Assembly: GCF_019973775.1 (NCBI RefSeq)
Contig: NZ_AP025032.1
Coordinates: forward strand, 4,182,001 to 4,246,000
Direction: 5' to 3'
Source: Aureimonas sp. SA4125
GTDB lineage: Bacteria > Pseudomonadota > Alphaproteobacteria > Rhizobiales > Rhizobiaceae
Length of the DNA: 64,000 nt
The translations under genes and the position numbers were made by a program. The stretch's first letter is position 1. Each line of letters begins with the position of its first letter. Under the pieces are notes generated by a model. It saw only the letters and a program-made list of their open reading frames with translations, was not told the DNA's origin and ran no database searches. This document shows, in pieces, positions 8,437 to 18,985 of the stretch.

Positions 8437-10989
8437 TCACCAATCCTCCCGCACCGCCAGCACGGCACTCGTCGCGTTCGCACGGCGTCCGGCGACGAGC
8501 GCGGTGCCGGCGGCGGCAAGCACCAGAGCGGAGACGACGGCGAGGATGGTGCCGAGCGGCAGGATCGTCGTCATCGTCCAGTTGAAGCTCTGCGGGTTGA
8601 TCACATGGATCAGCACCTGCGACAGAACGAGGCCGAGGCCCGTGCCGGCCAGCCCGCCGACGGCGCCGAGAAGCGCACCCTCCAGCCCGAGCATCGCCAT
8701 GATCTGCCCCTTGCCGACACCGAGATGGCGCAGCATGCCGAACTCGCGCACCCGAGCGATGGTCTGCGACGACATGGTCGCGGCAACGCCGGCAAGGCCG
8801 ACGAGGATCGCCACCGCCTCCAGCACGTAGGTCACGGCAAAGCTCTTGTCGAAAAGGTCGAGGGCGAACCGCCGGAGCGTCGCCGGCCGGGCGATCGAGA
8901 CGGTGGACCGCACCTCCTCCGGCAAGGCTTCGAGCAGTGCCGCGCCGGTCGCATCGGCGTCGGCGCCCGGGGACAGCGTCACCGCCGCCTCGCCGCGCGC
9001 GGTGTCGCCGGTGAGGCGCTGGTAGTCGGCGCTGCCGATGACGATGGCGCCCTGCTGCCGCGCATAGTCTCGCCACACGCCGGTCACCCGGAACTCTTCG
9101 CCCTCGCCGAGCGGCAGCGCGATCACGTCGCCGGGCTGCCAGTCGTAGAGGCGCGCGGCGGGCTCGGATACGTAGACGGGAATGGGTGCCCCGCTCGGCG
9201 CCGCCGTCTCGTCCTGCGGCGTCGCGGCGGCCGCAGGCGTCTCGGCTTCTGCGATCAGCACCATCGCCTCGGGATCGACGGGCCGCGCGATCAGTGTCAC
9301 CGGGGGTCGGTCGGGCCGGAGCGTCAACGGGATCTGCCGGCTGAAGGCGATGGCCGCAACACCCGGGACGGCCGCGAGGCGCGCCTGCATTTCGGGGTCG
9401 AAGCCGGCGCCGCTCTCGGCGCGGAGATAGACGTCGGCCGAGAGCACGTCGACGAGCCACTGGTCGACGGCGCCGCGAAAGCTCGTGACCATGGTCGCCA
9501 TGGCGATCATCAGCGCGGTGCTGGCGACGATGCCGCAGAGCGCCGTTGCCGCCGCGCCCGGCGCCCCGTGGACATGGCGCACCGCGAGCGGCAGCGCGAC
9601 ACCGCGTCCCTCTCGGCGCGCGAGCGGCGCCAGGAGCTTTCGCGCGAGCCAGGGGACACCCGCGACGCCGCCGGCCAGAATCAGCGCCATGCCGGCAAAG
9701 CCGAGAATCGGCAGATTGCCGAGGGGCGGCGCAAAACTGGCGAGCCCGCCCGCCGCCATCAGCACCAGCGCCGGCTTCCACGGCACGGGCCTGCGCGGAT
9801 CCAACATGTCGCCGCTGTTCTTCAGGGCCGCCGCGGGGGCCGCCTTCGACGCTGCCAGCGCCGGCAGCACGCTGCCGAGGAGCGCGGCGCCAACGCCGAG
9901 CGCCCCGAAGACGACGGCGGCCAGCGGCTGGAAGACGACGCCCGCAGCGGCGCCCCGGAAATAACCGGCGCCGAGATCGCCGCCGAGATAACGCAGCGCA
10001 AGGCTGGCGAGGGCATAGCCGGCGACGAGCCCGGCCAGAGCGCCCAAGATGCCGATCACGAAACCTTCGAGCGCGACCACCGCGACGATGCCGCGCCGGG
10101 GAAGTCCCAGCGTGCGCACCAGGGCAAACGCCCGCAGCCGCCGCGCCACCGACAGCGACTGCGCCGAAAAGACGAGGAAGCCGCCGGTGATCAGCGCCAC
10201 CAGCGCCAGCATGTCGAGATTGACGCGGTAGGCCCGGGACAGGGCGCTGCCCTGCGCGGCCTCCGTCTCCGTGCTGGCAAGGCTCGCATCCGCCGGCAGC
10301 AAGGCGGCGATCGCCGTCCGGGCCGCGGGCGCGTCACGCAGTTTCAGGTCGAGCCGGTCGAGGCGGCCAAGCCGGTCGAAACGCCATTGCGCGGCCGCGA
10401 TGTCCATCACGCCGATCGCCTGGCCGTCCGGCACGCCGGCAAGAACGCCGGCGACCCGCAGCGTCGCCGTGCGGCCATTGGCGCGGACCGGCAGAACCGT
10501 CCCGATCCCGGCGCCCGTCGCATCGAGCGCGGCGCGCGAGAGAAACAGCGCCGTCGCGTCGAACAGACCGCCGGTGTCCGCGCCGTTCGTGCGCTGGCCG
10601 ACGAGGCTCGGCGTCACCGTCGCGGCGCGGATGATGTCGAGGCCGAGAAGCGTGAAGCCCGCGCCCCCTGCCCGCGCCTCGAGGCTGACGACGGGGCTGG
10701 CATCCGCAACGCCCGCGACGCCGATCACCTGGGGGTAGAGGTTCTCGTCGAAGCCGAGCGGGCTTGCCGCGCGCACCGAGAGGTCGGCCGCGCCGTTGAC
10801 GCTGCGCATGGCGCCATCGAAGGAGGCAAGCGCCGAGCCGTTGACGAGATGCACGGCAAAGCCGAGCGCGACGCCGACCGCGATGGCGATCACCGTCCCC
10901 AGAAAGCGTGCGGGATGGGCGCGCGCTTCGCCGAGGATCAGCCAGCGCAGCGCCAGCCGCGCGGCGAAAAGACCGGGCTCAGCCGCCAT
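8437..10989 (-). CDS. FtsX-like ABC transporter permease
   Basis: The 850-residue inner-membrane protein has one N-terminal helix (about residues 25-45), a large periplasmic domain, then two sets of FtsX/MacB-type helices separated by a second periplasmic domain. The layout is that of long YbbP-type permeases. The C-terminal block [15 protein letters not shown] and following helices are typical FtsX segments. Its start overlaps the ATPase gene stop by 11 bp, so the two are translated together. Such permeases usually extract lipids, lipoproteins or small hydrophobic molecules to the periplasm, and the lipocalin-like gene downstream fits that. Confidence 0.87.
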   Translation of the reverse strand: MAAEPGLFAARLALRWLILGEARAHPARFLGTVIAIAVGVALGFAVHLVNGSALASFDGAMRSVNGAADLSVRAASPLGFDENLYPQVIGVAGVADASPVVSLEARAGGAGFTLLGLDIIRAATVTPSLVGQRTNGADTGGLFDATALFLSRAALDATGAGIGTVLPVRANGRTATLRVAGVLAGVPDGQAIGVMDIAAAQWRFDRLGRLDRLDLKLRDAPAARTAIAALLPADASLASTETEAAQGSALSRAYRVNLDMLALVALITGGFLVFSAQSLSVARRLRAFALVRTLGLPRRGIVAVVALEGFVIGILGALAGLVAGYALASLALRYLGGDLGAGYFRGAAAGVVFQPLAAVVFGALGVGAALLGSVLPALAASKAAPAAALKNSGDMLDPRRPVPWKPALVLMAAGGLASFAPPLGNLPILGFAGMALILAGGVAGVPWLARKLLAPLARREGRGVALPLAVRHVHGAPGAAATALCGIVASTALMIAMATMVTSFRGAVDQWLVDVLSADVYLRAESGAGFDPEMQARLAAVPGVAAIAFSRQIPLTLRPDRPPVTLIARPVDPEAMVLIAEAETPAAAATPQDETAAPSGAPIPVYVSEPAARLYDWQPGDVIALPLGEGEEFRVTGVWRDYARQQGAIVIGSADYQRLTGDTARGEAAVTLSPGADADATGAALLEALPEEVRSTVSIARPATLRRFALDLFDKSFAVTYVLEAVAILVGLAGVAATMSSQTIARVREFGMLRHLGVGKGQIMAMLGLEGALLGAVGGLAGTGLGLVLSQVLIHVINPQSFNWTMTTILPLGTILAVVSALVLAAAGTALVAGRRANATSAVLAVREDW

Positions 10990-11710
10990 CGAGGTCCCGG
11001 AGTCCGTCGGCGGTGAGAGTGAGGATGCGATCGGCGATGGCCGCGGTGGCGCGGGAATGGGTGACGATCACGGCGGCCGAGCCGCCTTGTCGGGCGGCAC
11101 CGGCAAAGAGCGCGAGCACGGTTGCGGCGGTCGACGGGTCGAGGTTGCCGGTCGGCTCGTCGGCGAGGATCAGCGCCGGCCGGTGGACAAGCGCACGCGC
11201 GATGGCGACGCGCTGCAATTCGCCGCCGGAGAGATCGCGCGCATAGTCCGCGCCCCTGTCGCCGAGGCCGACGGCCGCGAGCATCGCCTCGGCGCGGGCA
11301 GAAATCTCGGCGGCGTTGGTCGAGACCAGCGCCAGCGGCAGAGCGACGTTCTGGCCGAGCGTCAGATAGGGCAGGATGTGAAAGGCCTGGAAAACGAAGC
11401 CGATACGCTCGCGCCGCAGCCGCGTGCGCCTGACTTCGTCGAGATCGCCAAGGACGGTGCCCTCGATGGCGACGCTGCCGGAATCGCTGTCGTCGAGACC
11501 GGCGAGGATGTTGAGGAGCGTCGATTTGCCGACGCCGGATTCGCCGACGATGGCGACGACCTCTCCAGCCCCGACATCGAGGTCGAGCCCGGAAAACAGC
11601 AGCCGTCCGCCCGGAACGGATTTGGCGAGGGAAGCGACGGCCAGCGTCCTTGTAGCCGCGCGGGTGCCGACAAGTCCTGCGGTTTCGGCCCGAGAGGGGG
11701 TGGGTGGCAT
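10979..11710 (-). CDS. ABC transporter ATP-binding protein (LolD/MacB class)
   Basis: This 243-residue ATPase has Walker [11 protein letters not shown]-loop in VFQAFHILP, signature LSGGELQR, Walker [10 protein letters not shown] and switch histidine in VTHSR. These place it with LolD/MacB/YbbA ATPases that pair with FtsX permeases. The ATG at 11710 is preceded by GGGAG nine bases upstream. The open frame continues upstream but without conserved sequence. It is the first gene of the minus-strand unit ATPase, permease, lipocalin-like protein. Confidence 0.9.
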   Translation of the reverse strand: MPPTPSRAETAGLVGTRAATRTLAVASLAKSVPGGRLLFSGLDLDVGAGEVVAIVGESGVGKSTLLNILAGLDDSDSGSVAIEGTVLGDLDEVRRTRLRRERIGFVFQAFHILPYLTLGQNVALPLALVSTNAAEISARAEAMLAAVGLGDRGADYARDLSGGELQRVAIARALVHRPALILADEPTGNLDPSTAATVLALFAGAARQGGSAAVIVTHSRATAAIADRILTLTADGLRDLDGG

Positions 11711-11888
11711 CGCGTCCGCGCTCCCGAGGAGTATCAGGCTGTCGGACGCTGATATGCGTCTGCGGCGACCCGAGGCAACCATCAGGACCGGCAGTGGCGC
11801 GAATGCCGCAGGCGCGGAACGCTGCCGGCTTTCTTGCCGCCGGCGGATGGCGGGGCTAAACCACGCGCTTCGACCAGAGGAGACAGAC

Positions 11889-14180
11889 ATGGCCGACCGC
11901 CCGAGCATCGAGACCATCATCGCCGGCGAGATCGGCGCGCGGGCCGAACAGGTCGCGGCGGCGGTGGCGCTCCTCGACGGCGGCGCCACCGTCCCCTTCG
12001 TCGCGCGCTACCGCAAGGAAGCGACCGGCGGCCTCGACGACATCCAGCTGCGGGCGCTGGAAACCCGCCTCGGCTATCTCCGCGATCTCGAGGCGCGGCG
12101 CGCCACCGTGCTGAAATCCATTGCCGACCAGGGCAAACTCACGCCCGCCCTCGCGTCGGCGATCGGGGCCGCTGCGACGCGACCGGTGCTGGAGGACCTC
12201 TACCTCCCCTTCCGGCCGAAACGTCGCAGCCGGGCGGACGCCGCCCGCGAACGCGGCCTCGGGCCGCTGGCGGAGACGATCCTCTCCGACCGCCGCACCG
12301 ATCCCCTCGCCCTTGCTGCAACGTTCGTCGGCAAGGACGTCGCCGACGTGAAGGCGGCGCTAGAAGGCGCCCGCGACATCGTCGCCGAGACCATGGCCGA
12401 GACGCCGGCGCTCGTCGGCGCGATCCGACGGCACCTCGTCGACAAGGCCCGGCTGCGGGCCCGCGTCGTTTCCGGCAAGGAGGAGGCCGGGGCGAAATTC
12501 TCCGACTATTTCGACCATGAGGAGAAATGGGCGACGGCGCCGAGCCACCGCGTTCTCGCCATGCTGCGCGCCGCCAAGGAGGGCGTGATCAGCCTCGACA
12601 TCGAGGTCGACGCCGACGACGCGTCGCCGGTGAAGCCGGTCGAGGCGATGATCGCACGGCAGTTCAACATTGCCACTTCCAGCGGCGGCGCTGCCGACGC
12701 CTGGCTCATGGGCGTCGCGCGCTGGGCCTGGCGGCAGAAGATTCACGGGCATTTGTCGACCGAATTGATGGGCACGATCAAGGAGAGCGCCGATGCCGAG
12801 GCGATCCGCGTCTTCGCGCGCAATCTGAAGGATCTGATGCTGGCCGCACCGGCCGGCGCGAAGGTGACGATGGGGCTCGATCCCGGCATCCGCACCGGGG
12901 TGAAGGTCGCCGTGATCGACGCCACCGGGCAGCTCGTCGACAGCGCCACCGTCTATCCCTTCCAGCCGCGCAACGATCTGCGCGGCGCCTCGGCCGCGCT
13001 CGCCGCGCTGATCGCCAAACACCGCGTCGAGCTCGTCGCCATCGGCAACGGCACGGCGAGCCGCGAGACGGAAAAGCTCGCCGCCGCGGTGATCGCCGAT
13101 CTGCCCGGCAGGAAGCCGACCGCCGTGGTGGTCAGCGAGGCCGGCGCCTCGGTCTATTCGGCCTCCGAGATCGCCTCGCGCGAAATGCCCGACGTCGACG
13201 TCTCGATCCGGGGCGCCGCCTCGATCGCGCGGCGGCTGCAGGATCCGCTGGCGGAGATCGTCAAGGTCGACCCGAAGGCGATCGGTGTCGGCCAGTATCA
13301 GCACGACGTCGACCAGGGAGCCCTGTCGCGGGCACTGGAGACCGTGGTCGAGGACGCGGTGAACGCCGTCGGCGTCGACGTCAACACGGCCTCGTCGGCG
13401 CTGCTGTCGCATGTCTCGGGCATCGGACCGGGCCTGGCCGAGGCGATCGTCGCGCAGCGCGACAAGGAGGGCCCGTTCAAGACACGGCGCAAGCTCCTGA
13501 CCGTGCCGCGTCTCGGGCCCAAGGCCTTCGAACAGTGCGCCGGCTTCCTGCGCATCCGGGACGGCGCCGAGCCGCTCGACGCCTCGGCCGTGCATCCGGA
13601 AGCCTATCCCCTCGCCAAGCGCATCGTGTCGGCCGCCGGCAAGGATTTGCGCACCTTGATGGGCGACGCGGCGACCCTGCGCAGCCTCGACCCGGCAAAA
13701 TTCGTCAGCGAAGGTTTTGGCCTGCCGACGGTGCGCGACATTCTCGCCGAGCTTGAAAAGCCCGGCCGCGACCCCCGCCCCGCCTTCCGCACGGCGACCT
13801 TCGCGGAGGGGGTGAACGAGATGTCGGACCTGAAGCCCGGCATGTCGCTGGAGGGCACGGTGACGAATGTCGCCGCCTTCGGCGCCTTCGTCGACATCGG
13901 CGTGCACCAGGACGGGCTCGTCCACGTCTCGCAACTCTCCGACCGTTTCGTGAAGGACGCGTCGGAGGTGGTGAAGACCGGGCAGATCGTCCGGGTCCGG
14001 GTGCTGGAGGTCGACGTCAAGCGCAAGCGCATCAGCCTGTCGATGAAGACCGCGACAGACACGGCCGACGCACCGCCGCCACGCGAAAACCGGCAGAGCA
14101 AGCCGCCGCCACCGCGCGCGGAACCCCCGTCGCAGGGCGCCTTCGGCTCGGCGCTGGCCGATGCGTTGAAGCGCCGCTGA
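11889..14180 (+). CDS. tex: RNA-binding transcription accessory protein Tex
   Basis: This 763-residue cytoplasmic nucleic-acid-binding protein has the full Tex architecture. The helical N domain includes VPFVARYRKEATGGLDD. The YqgF-like RNase H fold follows at about 320-450 (GLDPGIRTGVKVAVID), then tandem helix-hairpin-helix motifs (HVSGIGPGLAEAIV, VPRLGPKAFEQC). The C-terminal S1 domain begins near residue 650 (GMSLEGTVTNVAAFGAFVDIG). The tail is Pro/Arg-rich. AGAGGAG just upstream of the ATG at 11889 fixes the start although the frame is open from 11424. Confidence 0.95.
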   Translation: MADRPSIETIIAGEIGARAEQVAAAVALLDGGATVPFVARYRKEATGGLDDIQLRALETRLGYLRDLEARRATVLKSIADQGKLTPALASAIGAAATRPVLEDLYLPFRPKRRSRADAARERGLGPLAETILSDRRTDPLALAATFVGKDVADVKAALEGARDIVAETMAETPALVGAIRRHLVDKARLRARVVSGKEEAGAKFSDYFDHEEKWATAPSHRVLAMLRAAKEGVISLDIEVDADDASPVKPVEAMIARQFNIATSSGGAADAWLMGVARWAWRQKIHGHLSTELMGTIKESADAEAIRVFARNLKDLMLAAPAGAKVTMGLDPGIRTGVKVAVIDATGQLVDSATVYPFQPRNDLRGASAALAALIAKHRVELVAIGNGTASRETEKLAAAVIADLPGRKPTAVVVSEAGASVYSASEIASREMPDVDVSIRGAASIARRLQDPLAEIVKVDPKAIGVGQYQHDVDQGALSRALETVVEDAVNAVGVDVNTASSALLSHVSGIGPGLAEAIVAQRDKEGPFKTRRKLLTVPRLGPKAFEQCAGFLRIRDGAEPLDASAVHPEAYPLAKRIVSAAGKDLRTLMGDAATLRSLDPAKFVSEGFGLPTVRDILAELEKPGRDPRPAFRTATFAEGVNEMSDLKPGMSLEGTVTNVAAFGAFVDIGVHQDGLVHVSQLSDRFVKDASEVVKTGQIVRVRVLEVDVKRKRISLSMKTATDTADAPPPRENRQSKPPPPRAEPPSQGAFGSALADALKRR

Positions 14181-14302
14181 AGAGAGTCCGCGGAGCTAGC
14201 CATTTCAGAAGCCGGCTTATCAAAATTCGACGTCCTCCCTGCGATGACAGCACACGACACGGTCGAGGACATACTTCTGAGGGCGGTGAGACGCGCCGGA
14301 CG

Positions 14303-15133
14303 CTACAGCATGTCGAGGGGCGCGCGGCGCGTCGGCGAGGGAAAGCTGCGATCGATGCGGGCAAGATCCTCCGGGCTGAGGTCGAGGCCGAGCGCGCCAG
14401 AATTCTCCACGACATGGGCGAGCGTCCCGGCCTTCGGAATGGCGATCATGCCCTCCCGCCGCAGCACGAAGGCGAGCGCGATCTGTGCCGGGGTCGCCCC
14501 GCGCTCGGCCGAAAGAGCCGCCAGGGCCGCATGCCCGAGCAGCCTGCCCTGCTCCACCGGGCTGTAGGCCATCGCCGGCATCCGCCGTTCCTGCAGCCAG
14601 GGCAGAAGGTCGAATTCAGGTCCCCTGCGCGTGAGATTGTAGAGGATCTGGTCAGTGGCGCAGCTCTCGCCGCCGGCCTCCATGAGTTCCTGCATGTCGG
14701 CGAGGTCAAGATTGCTGACGCCCCAATGGCGGATCTTGCCCTGGCTGCGCAGCGTCTCCATGGCCTCGACCGTCTCCGCCAGCGGCACGCCGCCGCGCCA
14801 GTGCAGGAGGTAGAGGTCGATCCGGTCCGTCCCGAGCCGCGCGAGGCTCCGTTCGCAGGCAAGCGGCAGACGCTGGCGCGACGCGTTCTGCGGATAGGCC
14901 TTGCTGACGAGGAAGATTCCGTCGCGCCGGCCTTCCATGGCCTCGCCGACAAGCTCCTCCGAGGCGCCGTCGCCATACATCTCGGCCGTGTCGACAAGCG
15001 TCATGCCGAGCTCGAAGCCGTGACGCAGCGCCTCGATCTCCCCTTTCCGGCGCGCCCGGTCCTCGCCCATCATCCACGTGCCCTGACCGAGAGCCGGCAC
15101 CGCCTCGCCGTTCGCAAGCATGACCTGTTTCAT
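14303..15133 (-). CDS. Aldo/keto reductase
   Basis: This 276-residue NAD(P)H-dependent oxidoreductase has the complete AKR tetrad: Asp48 and Tyr53 in LVDTAEMYGDG, Lys78 in LVSKAYP and His111 in LLHWRGG. The C-terminal AIPKAG block binds the cofactor phosphate. Length and layout fit small AKRs that reduce aldehydes or diketones such as methylglyoxal or 2,5-diketogluconate. The gene converges on tex and starts 102 bp from the divergent phosphotransferase. The physiological substrate is not evident. Confidence 0.9.
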   Translation of the reverse strand: MKQVMLANGEAVPALGQGTWMMGEDRARRKGEIEALRHGFELGMTLVDTAEMYGDGASEELVGEAMEGRRDGIFLVSKAYPQNASRQRLPLACERSLARLGTDRIDLYLLHWRGGVPLAETVEAMETLRSQGKIRHWGVSNLDLADMQELMEAGGESCATDQILYNLTRRGPEFDLLPWLQERRMPAMAYSPVEQGRLLGHAALAALSAERGATPAQIALAFVLRREGMIAIPKAGTLAHVVENSGALGLDLSPEDLARIDRSFPSPTRRAPLDML

Positions 15134-15235
15134 TCCAGCTCCTGTCGTGCAATTTGCGAGCCGCTCGCAGGCCGCCTTCCGCCAGAGGTAGTCCGCTCCG
15201 CCGGGATGTCATCGGCGGGAGCGCGGAGTTAGGGG

Positions 15236-16300
15236 ATGGGGCAATCGGTTGCCATCGCCGCAGCAACGGGGTTGTTTCGCCCGAGCCCCGAATCGGAACC
15301 TCCACGCATGATCTACGACGAACCGTTTCTGCAGCAGCTGGAAAGCGGCCTGCGCGGGACCCTCGCGGCCTGGGACATGGGGCCGGCGGCGACCCTGTCG
15401 CGACTCGGCATTTCGGAGAACGCGCTGTTTCTGGCCGAAGAGGGCGAGCGCCGCATCGTGCTCCGGGTGCATCGGCCGCACTATCACGGCGAAGCGGAGA
15501 TCACCTCGGAGCTTTCCTGGATCGAGGCCCTGCGCGCCGGCGACGTCGTCGCGACGCCGCGACCTCTGCCGACACGCGAGGGTTCGCTCCTCGCCAGCTT
15601 CGACGCCGCGGGGGAACGCCGGCGGGTGGTCGCCTTCGCGCACATGACGGGCACCGAACCCAGCGGCGACCTTCTGCGCTGGTACGGCCATCTCGGCGCG
15701 ATCAGCGCCCGCCTGCACGCGCACGCCCGCGCCTGGTGCCGGCCGGCCGGCTTCGTGCGCAAGCGCTGGAATTTCGATACCATCATCGGGCCAGACGCCT
15801 ATTGGGGCGACTGGCGCGACGCGCTCGGGCTCGATGCCGAGGGTCGCGCCGTGCTGGAAAGCACCCATGCCCGGCTCAAGGCCGATACCGCAGCCTTCGG
15901 AGAAGGCGCCGATCGTTTCGGCCTCATCCATGGCGACATGCGGTCCGCCAATCTCCTCGTCGACGGCGACCGCCTCGGCGTCATCGACTTCGACGACTGC
16001 GGCTTCTCCTGGTTCGCCTATGATCTTGCCGCGGCGATCAGCTTCATCGAGCACGAGCCGATCGTTCCGGCGCTGACGGCGGCGTGGCTCGGCGGCTATC
16101 GCAGTGTCGCGCCCTTCTCCAAGGACGAGGAGCGCGCGCTGCCGATGCTGGTGATGCTGCGCCGTATGCAGCTCACGGCTTGGATCGCCTCCCATGCCGA
16201 GACACCCACCGCCCGAAGCCTCGGCCCCGCCTACACCGCCGGCACGGTCGCGCTCGCAAATGCTTTTTTGTCGCGCGAGACGCGTACGGATGCCGGCTGA
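15236..16300 (+). CDS. APH-family phosphotransferase (homoserine-kinase II-like)
   Basis: The 354-residue product has the aminoglycoside-phosphotransferase/choline-kinase fold. Brenner's catalytic motif is LIHGDMRSANLL (about residue 226), and the Mg-binding DFDDCG follows. The N-lobe includes RIVLRVHRP. This family phosphorylates small hydroxylated metabolites or proteins, and no substrate is suggested by the neighbours. GGAG seven bases before the ATG at 15236 supports that start. Family similarity begins at MIYDEPF (15308), so the first 24 residues may be untranslated. Confidence 0.82.
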   Translation: MGQSVAIAAATGLFRPSPESEPPRMIYDEPFLQQLESGLRGTLAAWDMGPAATLSRLGISENALFLAEEGERRIVLRVHRPHYHGEAEITSELSWIEALRAGDVVATPRPLPTREGSLLASFDAAGERRRVVAFAHMTGTEPSGDLLRWYGHLGAISARLHAHARAWCRPAGFVRKRWNFDTIIGPDAYWGDWRDALGLDAEGRAVLESTHARLKADTAAFGEGADRFGLIHGDMRSANLLVDGDRLGVIDFDDCGFSWFAYDLAAAISFIEHEPIVPALTAAWLGGYRSVAPFSKDEERALPMLVMLRRMQLTAWIASHAETPTARSLGPAYTAGTVALANAFLSRETRTDAG

Positions 16301-16309
16301 GCCGCCGGC

Positions 16310-16354
16310 GCTGCATCAGGGTGCCCCAGGATTCCGGTCCGCCGACGATGCAGC
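16310..16354. terminator. Inverted repeat between convergent genes
   Basis: GCTGCATC (16310-16317) and GATGCAGC (16347-16354) form a perfect 8-bp stem around a 29-base loop, between the phosphotransferase stop and the RibD-like stop. There is no T-run, so it is only a possible bidirectional terminator. Confidence 0.3.
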
Positions 16355-16386
16355 CCGACCCCATCCTCGAGCGAGGGCGACAGATC

Positions 16387-17157
16387 TCAGCCCGTCCCGC
16401 TTTTCCGGCATTCGAGGTCGAAGAGGATATCGCTGCCGAGGTCATAGATCCTGCAGGGCGCGCGAAGCGCCTCGTCGAGGCGGGTGATGGTCGGCAGGAC
16501 GAGCCCGGCCGGTCCGGAGCCGATGACGATCGGCGAGACGGCGACATGCAGTCGATCGACCTGACCGCTGCTCAGGAAGGCGCCGATCGTGTCGGCGCCG
16601 CCTTCGACGAGGACGGTGTGAAGACCGCGGGCGGCCAGAGCGCCCAGAATGTCGCTCGGCGACAACCGCCCGTCCCTGGCCTCGAGATGGATGATATGGC
16701 CTCCCGTCTCCCGACACGCCGATCGATCCCGAATGACGAGCGCCTGCGGGCCGCCGTCGTTCAGAAGGCTGGCCTCCCCCGGCAGGCGTCCCCTGGGATC
16801 GATGATCACCCGGACGGGACAGGGTCCCTCCACTTCGCGCACGGTGAGACGCGGGTCGTCGGCGACCACCGTTCCGACGCCCACGATGACGGCATCGACC
16901 AGAGCGCGCAGCCTGTGGAGATGAAGAATGCCGTCCGGGCCGGACACATCGCAGGCATCACCACTGATCGTCGCGACGCGGCCATCGAGCGACTGGCCGA
17001 CCTGGGCGACGACGAAGGATGCCGGGGACGGGCGCGCGATGGCAGAGTAGACCTGCCACGCCGGATCGTCGCGGTCCTGGCCCGCGACATCGCCTGCCGA
17101 TCCCTTCAGGCGCAGCAGCGACTGCCAGGTATGGTCGCTGACGATCAGCCGTTGCAT
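16387..17157 (-). CDS. Stand-alone RibD-type reductase domain protein
   Basis: The 256-residue protein contains only the C-terminal (reductase, DHFR-like) half of RibD. Marks are the VAQVGQSLDGRVAT strand, VIVGVGTVVADDPRLTVR, VIIDPRGRLPG and the NADPH-site block VLVEGGADTIGAFL. No zinc-deaminase motifs (HAE, PCxxxG) are present. In riboflavin synthesis this domain reduces the ribosyl side chain of the GTP-derived pyrimidine to ribityl. It is the last gene of a minus-strand series that begins with a RibA-like enzyme, so it probably acts on a RibA product in a non-flavin pathway. It starts four bases after the previous stop. Confidence 0.82.
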   Translation of the reverse strand: MQRLIVSDHTWQSLLRLKGSAGDVAGQDRDDPAWQVYSAIARPSPASFVVAQVGQSLDGRVATISGDACDVSGPDGILHLHRLRALVDAVIVGVGTVVADDPRLTVREVEGPCPVRVIIDPRGRLPGEASLLNDGGPQALVIRDRSACRETGGHIIHLEARDGRLSPSDILGALAARGLHTVLVEGGADTIGAFLSSGQVDRLHVAVSPIVIGSGPAGLVLPTITRLDEALRAPCRIYDLGSDILFDLECRKSGTG

Positions 17158-17161
17158 GCGA

Positions 17162-18850
17162 TCATGGGTCCCCTCGCCCGTCGTCTTCTTTCAGCGGTGG
17201 CTGCGCAGCATCGCTCATGGCCCGGACGAAACCTTCCCGGAACGACCACATCGGCATGACCGGGCCGCCGTCCCGCGGCAGCATGCCATCGGTCAGATCC
17301 ATCCCGTCGAGCCGCCGAAGAAGGGCAGGATCGTTGGCGATCACGTGAAACGGGACGTCGCGCGTCGCCGCGTCACCGGTCACGATACGGGCCGGCTGGT
17401 GATCGCCGAGGACAACGAAGACGGCGTCCTCGCCGAACTGTGCGACGAACTCGCCGATCGTCGCCAGCGCATAGTCGACCGACAGGAGGTACTGCGCCCG
17501 CACGCGGTCCGGCTCCGCCCAGACGACGGCCGGCGTATCGCCCGATCGCGCCTGCCTGTTGAAGACACTGCCGTCGCCGACGTCTGCCCAGGGAACCAGC
17601 GTGGGAATGGGCGTCCAGGGCGCATGACTCGAGATCAGAGCGGCTTCGACCATGACCGGTTCTGGGGATTGAACCACGATGCGATGGGCGGCCGTCAGCG
17701 TGTACTGGTCCGGCATCGTCACCCAGTTGAAGGGAAGGCCCCGATACCCCAGCCCCTTCGACGCGTAGACATCGTCATAGCCGAAATAGTCACCCTCCGG
17801 CCAGTCCATCGTGATCGCCGGCATGACCGCGATGGTGCGCCAGCCTGCCTCGCGAAACAGCCTGTTGAGGCTTTTCCGGGGGCTCGCGATCATTCTGGCG
17901 TAGCGGGTCTGGTCGGTGGTGGGGAGGCCGGAGAGGAGCGCGCCGTGGGCGAGCCAGCTCTGCCCGCCGACCGTCGGAGAGGTCATCCAGCCCGATCTTG
18001 CCGTATATCCCGTCTCGCCGATCAGGCTTTCCACCGCCTCGAGCCGCGCAACGATGCGCTCCCGGTAGGCCGGGTTCGACAGAACCGTGCGTCCGTAGGA
18101 TTCGACGAAAAGCACATAGACGTTTCGGCCGGCCAGCGCCTGAAAGAGCTTTGCCTGCGCAAGATCGTCCAGCGGGTCCTGCCGAAGTTCGGCTTCGAAG
18201 CGGGCAAGGTCGCTGGCCGAACGGCGCATGAGCGCCACCCGGTCGGCGACATAGCGGACGGCGCCGGCGTCGATGACCGGGCTGCCCGACGAACGCTCGC
18301 TCGGCCAGAGGGCAAAGAGGCCGGCGACCCCGAGCAGGGCGGCCGCAAGCCCACCCGCGAGCCGGCGCTGCGGCCTGCGGATCCGCCGTGCGCCGGCAAG
18401 GCACCAGGCCAGAAGCGCGGTTACAGCGGTCCCGGCGAGAAGCGCGGCGGCCACCGCGGCTGCGGCCTTCGGCGTGCCGATGGTGCCGCTCAGGAGATTC
18501 CAGCCGTCCCGGAGGATGACGAGATCGAAGAGCGGGTTGAAGGGACGACCGAGCGCGGTGCCGGTGCCGAGATCGGCAAGCTTCAGGACGAGAAGCAGCA
18601 CGGCAAGGAGAGAGGTCACGCAAAGGACCAGGCGGAACAGCCGACCGCGGCAGAGAAGCAGGAGGCCGATCGCCGCAGGCAGTTCCACCGGCACGGCACC
18701 GAGCGCGTCAAGCGAAAGATCCGCCGGGCGGGACGGCAGAACCAGAACCGCGGCGAGAAGGACGCAGCCGAAAACGAACCGGAGCGTGCCCGGCCAGGTG
18801 GATGTCGGCTCCCGCGCGCCGAGCAGTGGGCCGCTTGACGCGTCATTCAT
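17162..18850 (-). CDS. LtaS/sulfatase-like membrane phosphotransferase
   Basis: The 562-residue protein has about five N-terminal transmembrane helices (residues 20-185) and a periplasmic alkaline-phosphatase-superfamily domain. Candidate metal and nucleophile residues are FVESYGR (about 245), SPTVGGQSW (about 295, with Ser or Thr as nucleophile) and VLGDHQP (about 483, Asp-His metal site). The layout resembles lipoteichoic-acid synthases and phosphoethanolamine transferases more than soluble sulfatases. The frame is open to 18979, and the ATG at 18850 was chosen because the hydrophobic region follows it. It is cotranscribed with the RibD-like gene, four bases apart. Confidence 0.78.
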   Translation of the reverse strand: MNDASSGPLLGAREPTSTWPGTLRFVFGCVLLAAVLVLPSRPADLSLDALGAVPVELPAAIGLLLLCRGRLFRLVLCVTSLLAVLLLVLKLADLGTGTALGRPFNPLFDLVILRDGWNLLSGTIGTPKAAAAVAAALLAGTAVTALLAWCLAGARRIRRPQRRLAGGLAAALLGVAGLFALWPSERSSGSPVIDAGAVRYVADRVALMRRSASDLARFEAELRQDPLDDLAQAKLFQALAGRNVYVLFVESYGRTVLSNPAYRERIVARLEAVESLIGETGYTARSGWMTSPTVGGQSWLAHGALLSGLPTTDQTRYARMIASPRKSLNRLFREAGWRTIAVMPAITMDWPEGDYFGYDDVYASKGLGYRGLPFNWVTMPDQYTLTAAHRIVVQSPEPVMVEAALISSHAPWTPIPTLVPWADVGDGSVFNRQARSGDTPAVVWAEPDRVRAQYLLSVDYALATIGEFVAQFGEDAVFVVLGDHQPARIVTGDAATRDVPFHVIANDPALLRRLDGMDLTDGMLPRDGGPVMPMWSFREGFVRAMSDAAQPPLKEDDGRGDP

Positions 18851-18985
18851 GGCGGGCCGGCGCCCTGACCGCGTCTCGCCTCGATGCCGACGGCCAGCAC
18901 TGGGCCGCTTTGCCGCGCGCAGTGCCGAACCTCGGTCCTCTCGACATCGCTGGATGAAAAGGCCGCTCCGACACGGCATTCTGCT

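Noticed and set aside
8128..11016. A 962-codon plus-strand frame opposite the permease genes
   Set aside because: Arg/His/Gly-rich shadow of the permease and ATPase genes with no recognisable domain.
12360..13934. A 524-codon minus-strand frame inside tex
   Set aside because: Antisense shadow of a well-supported Tex gene.
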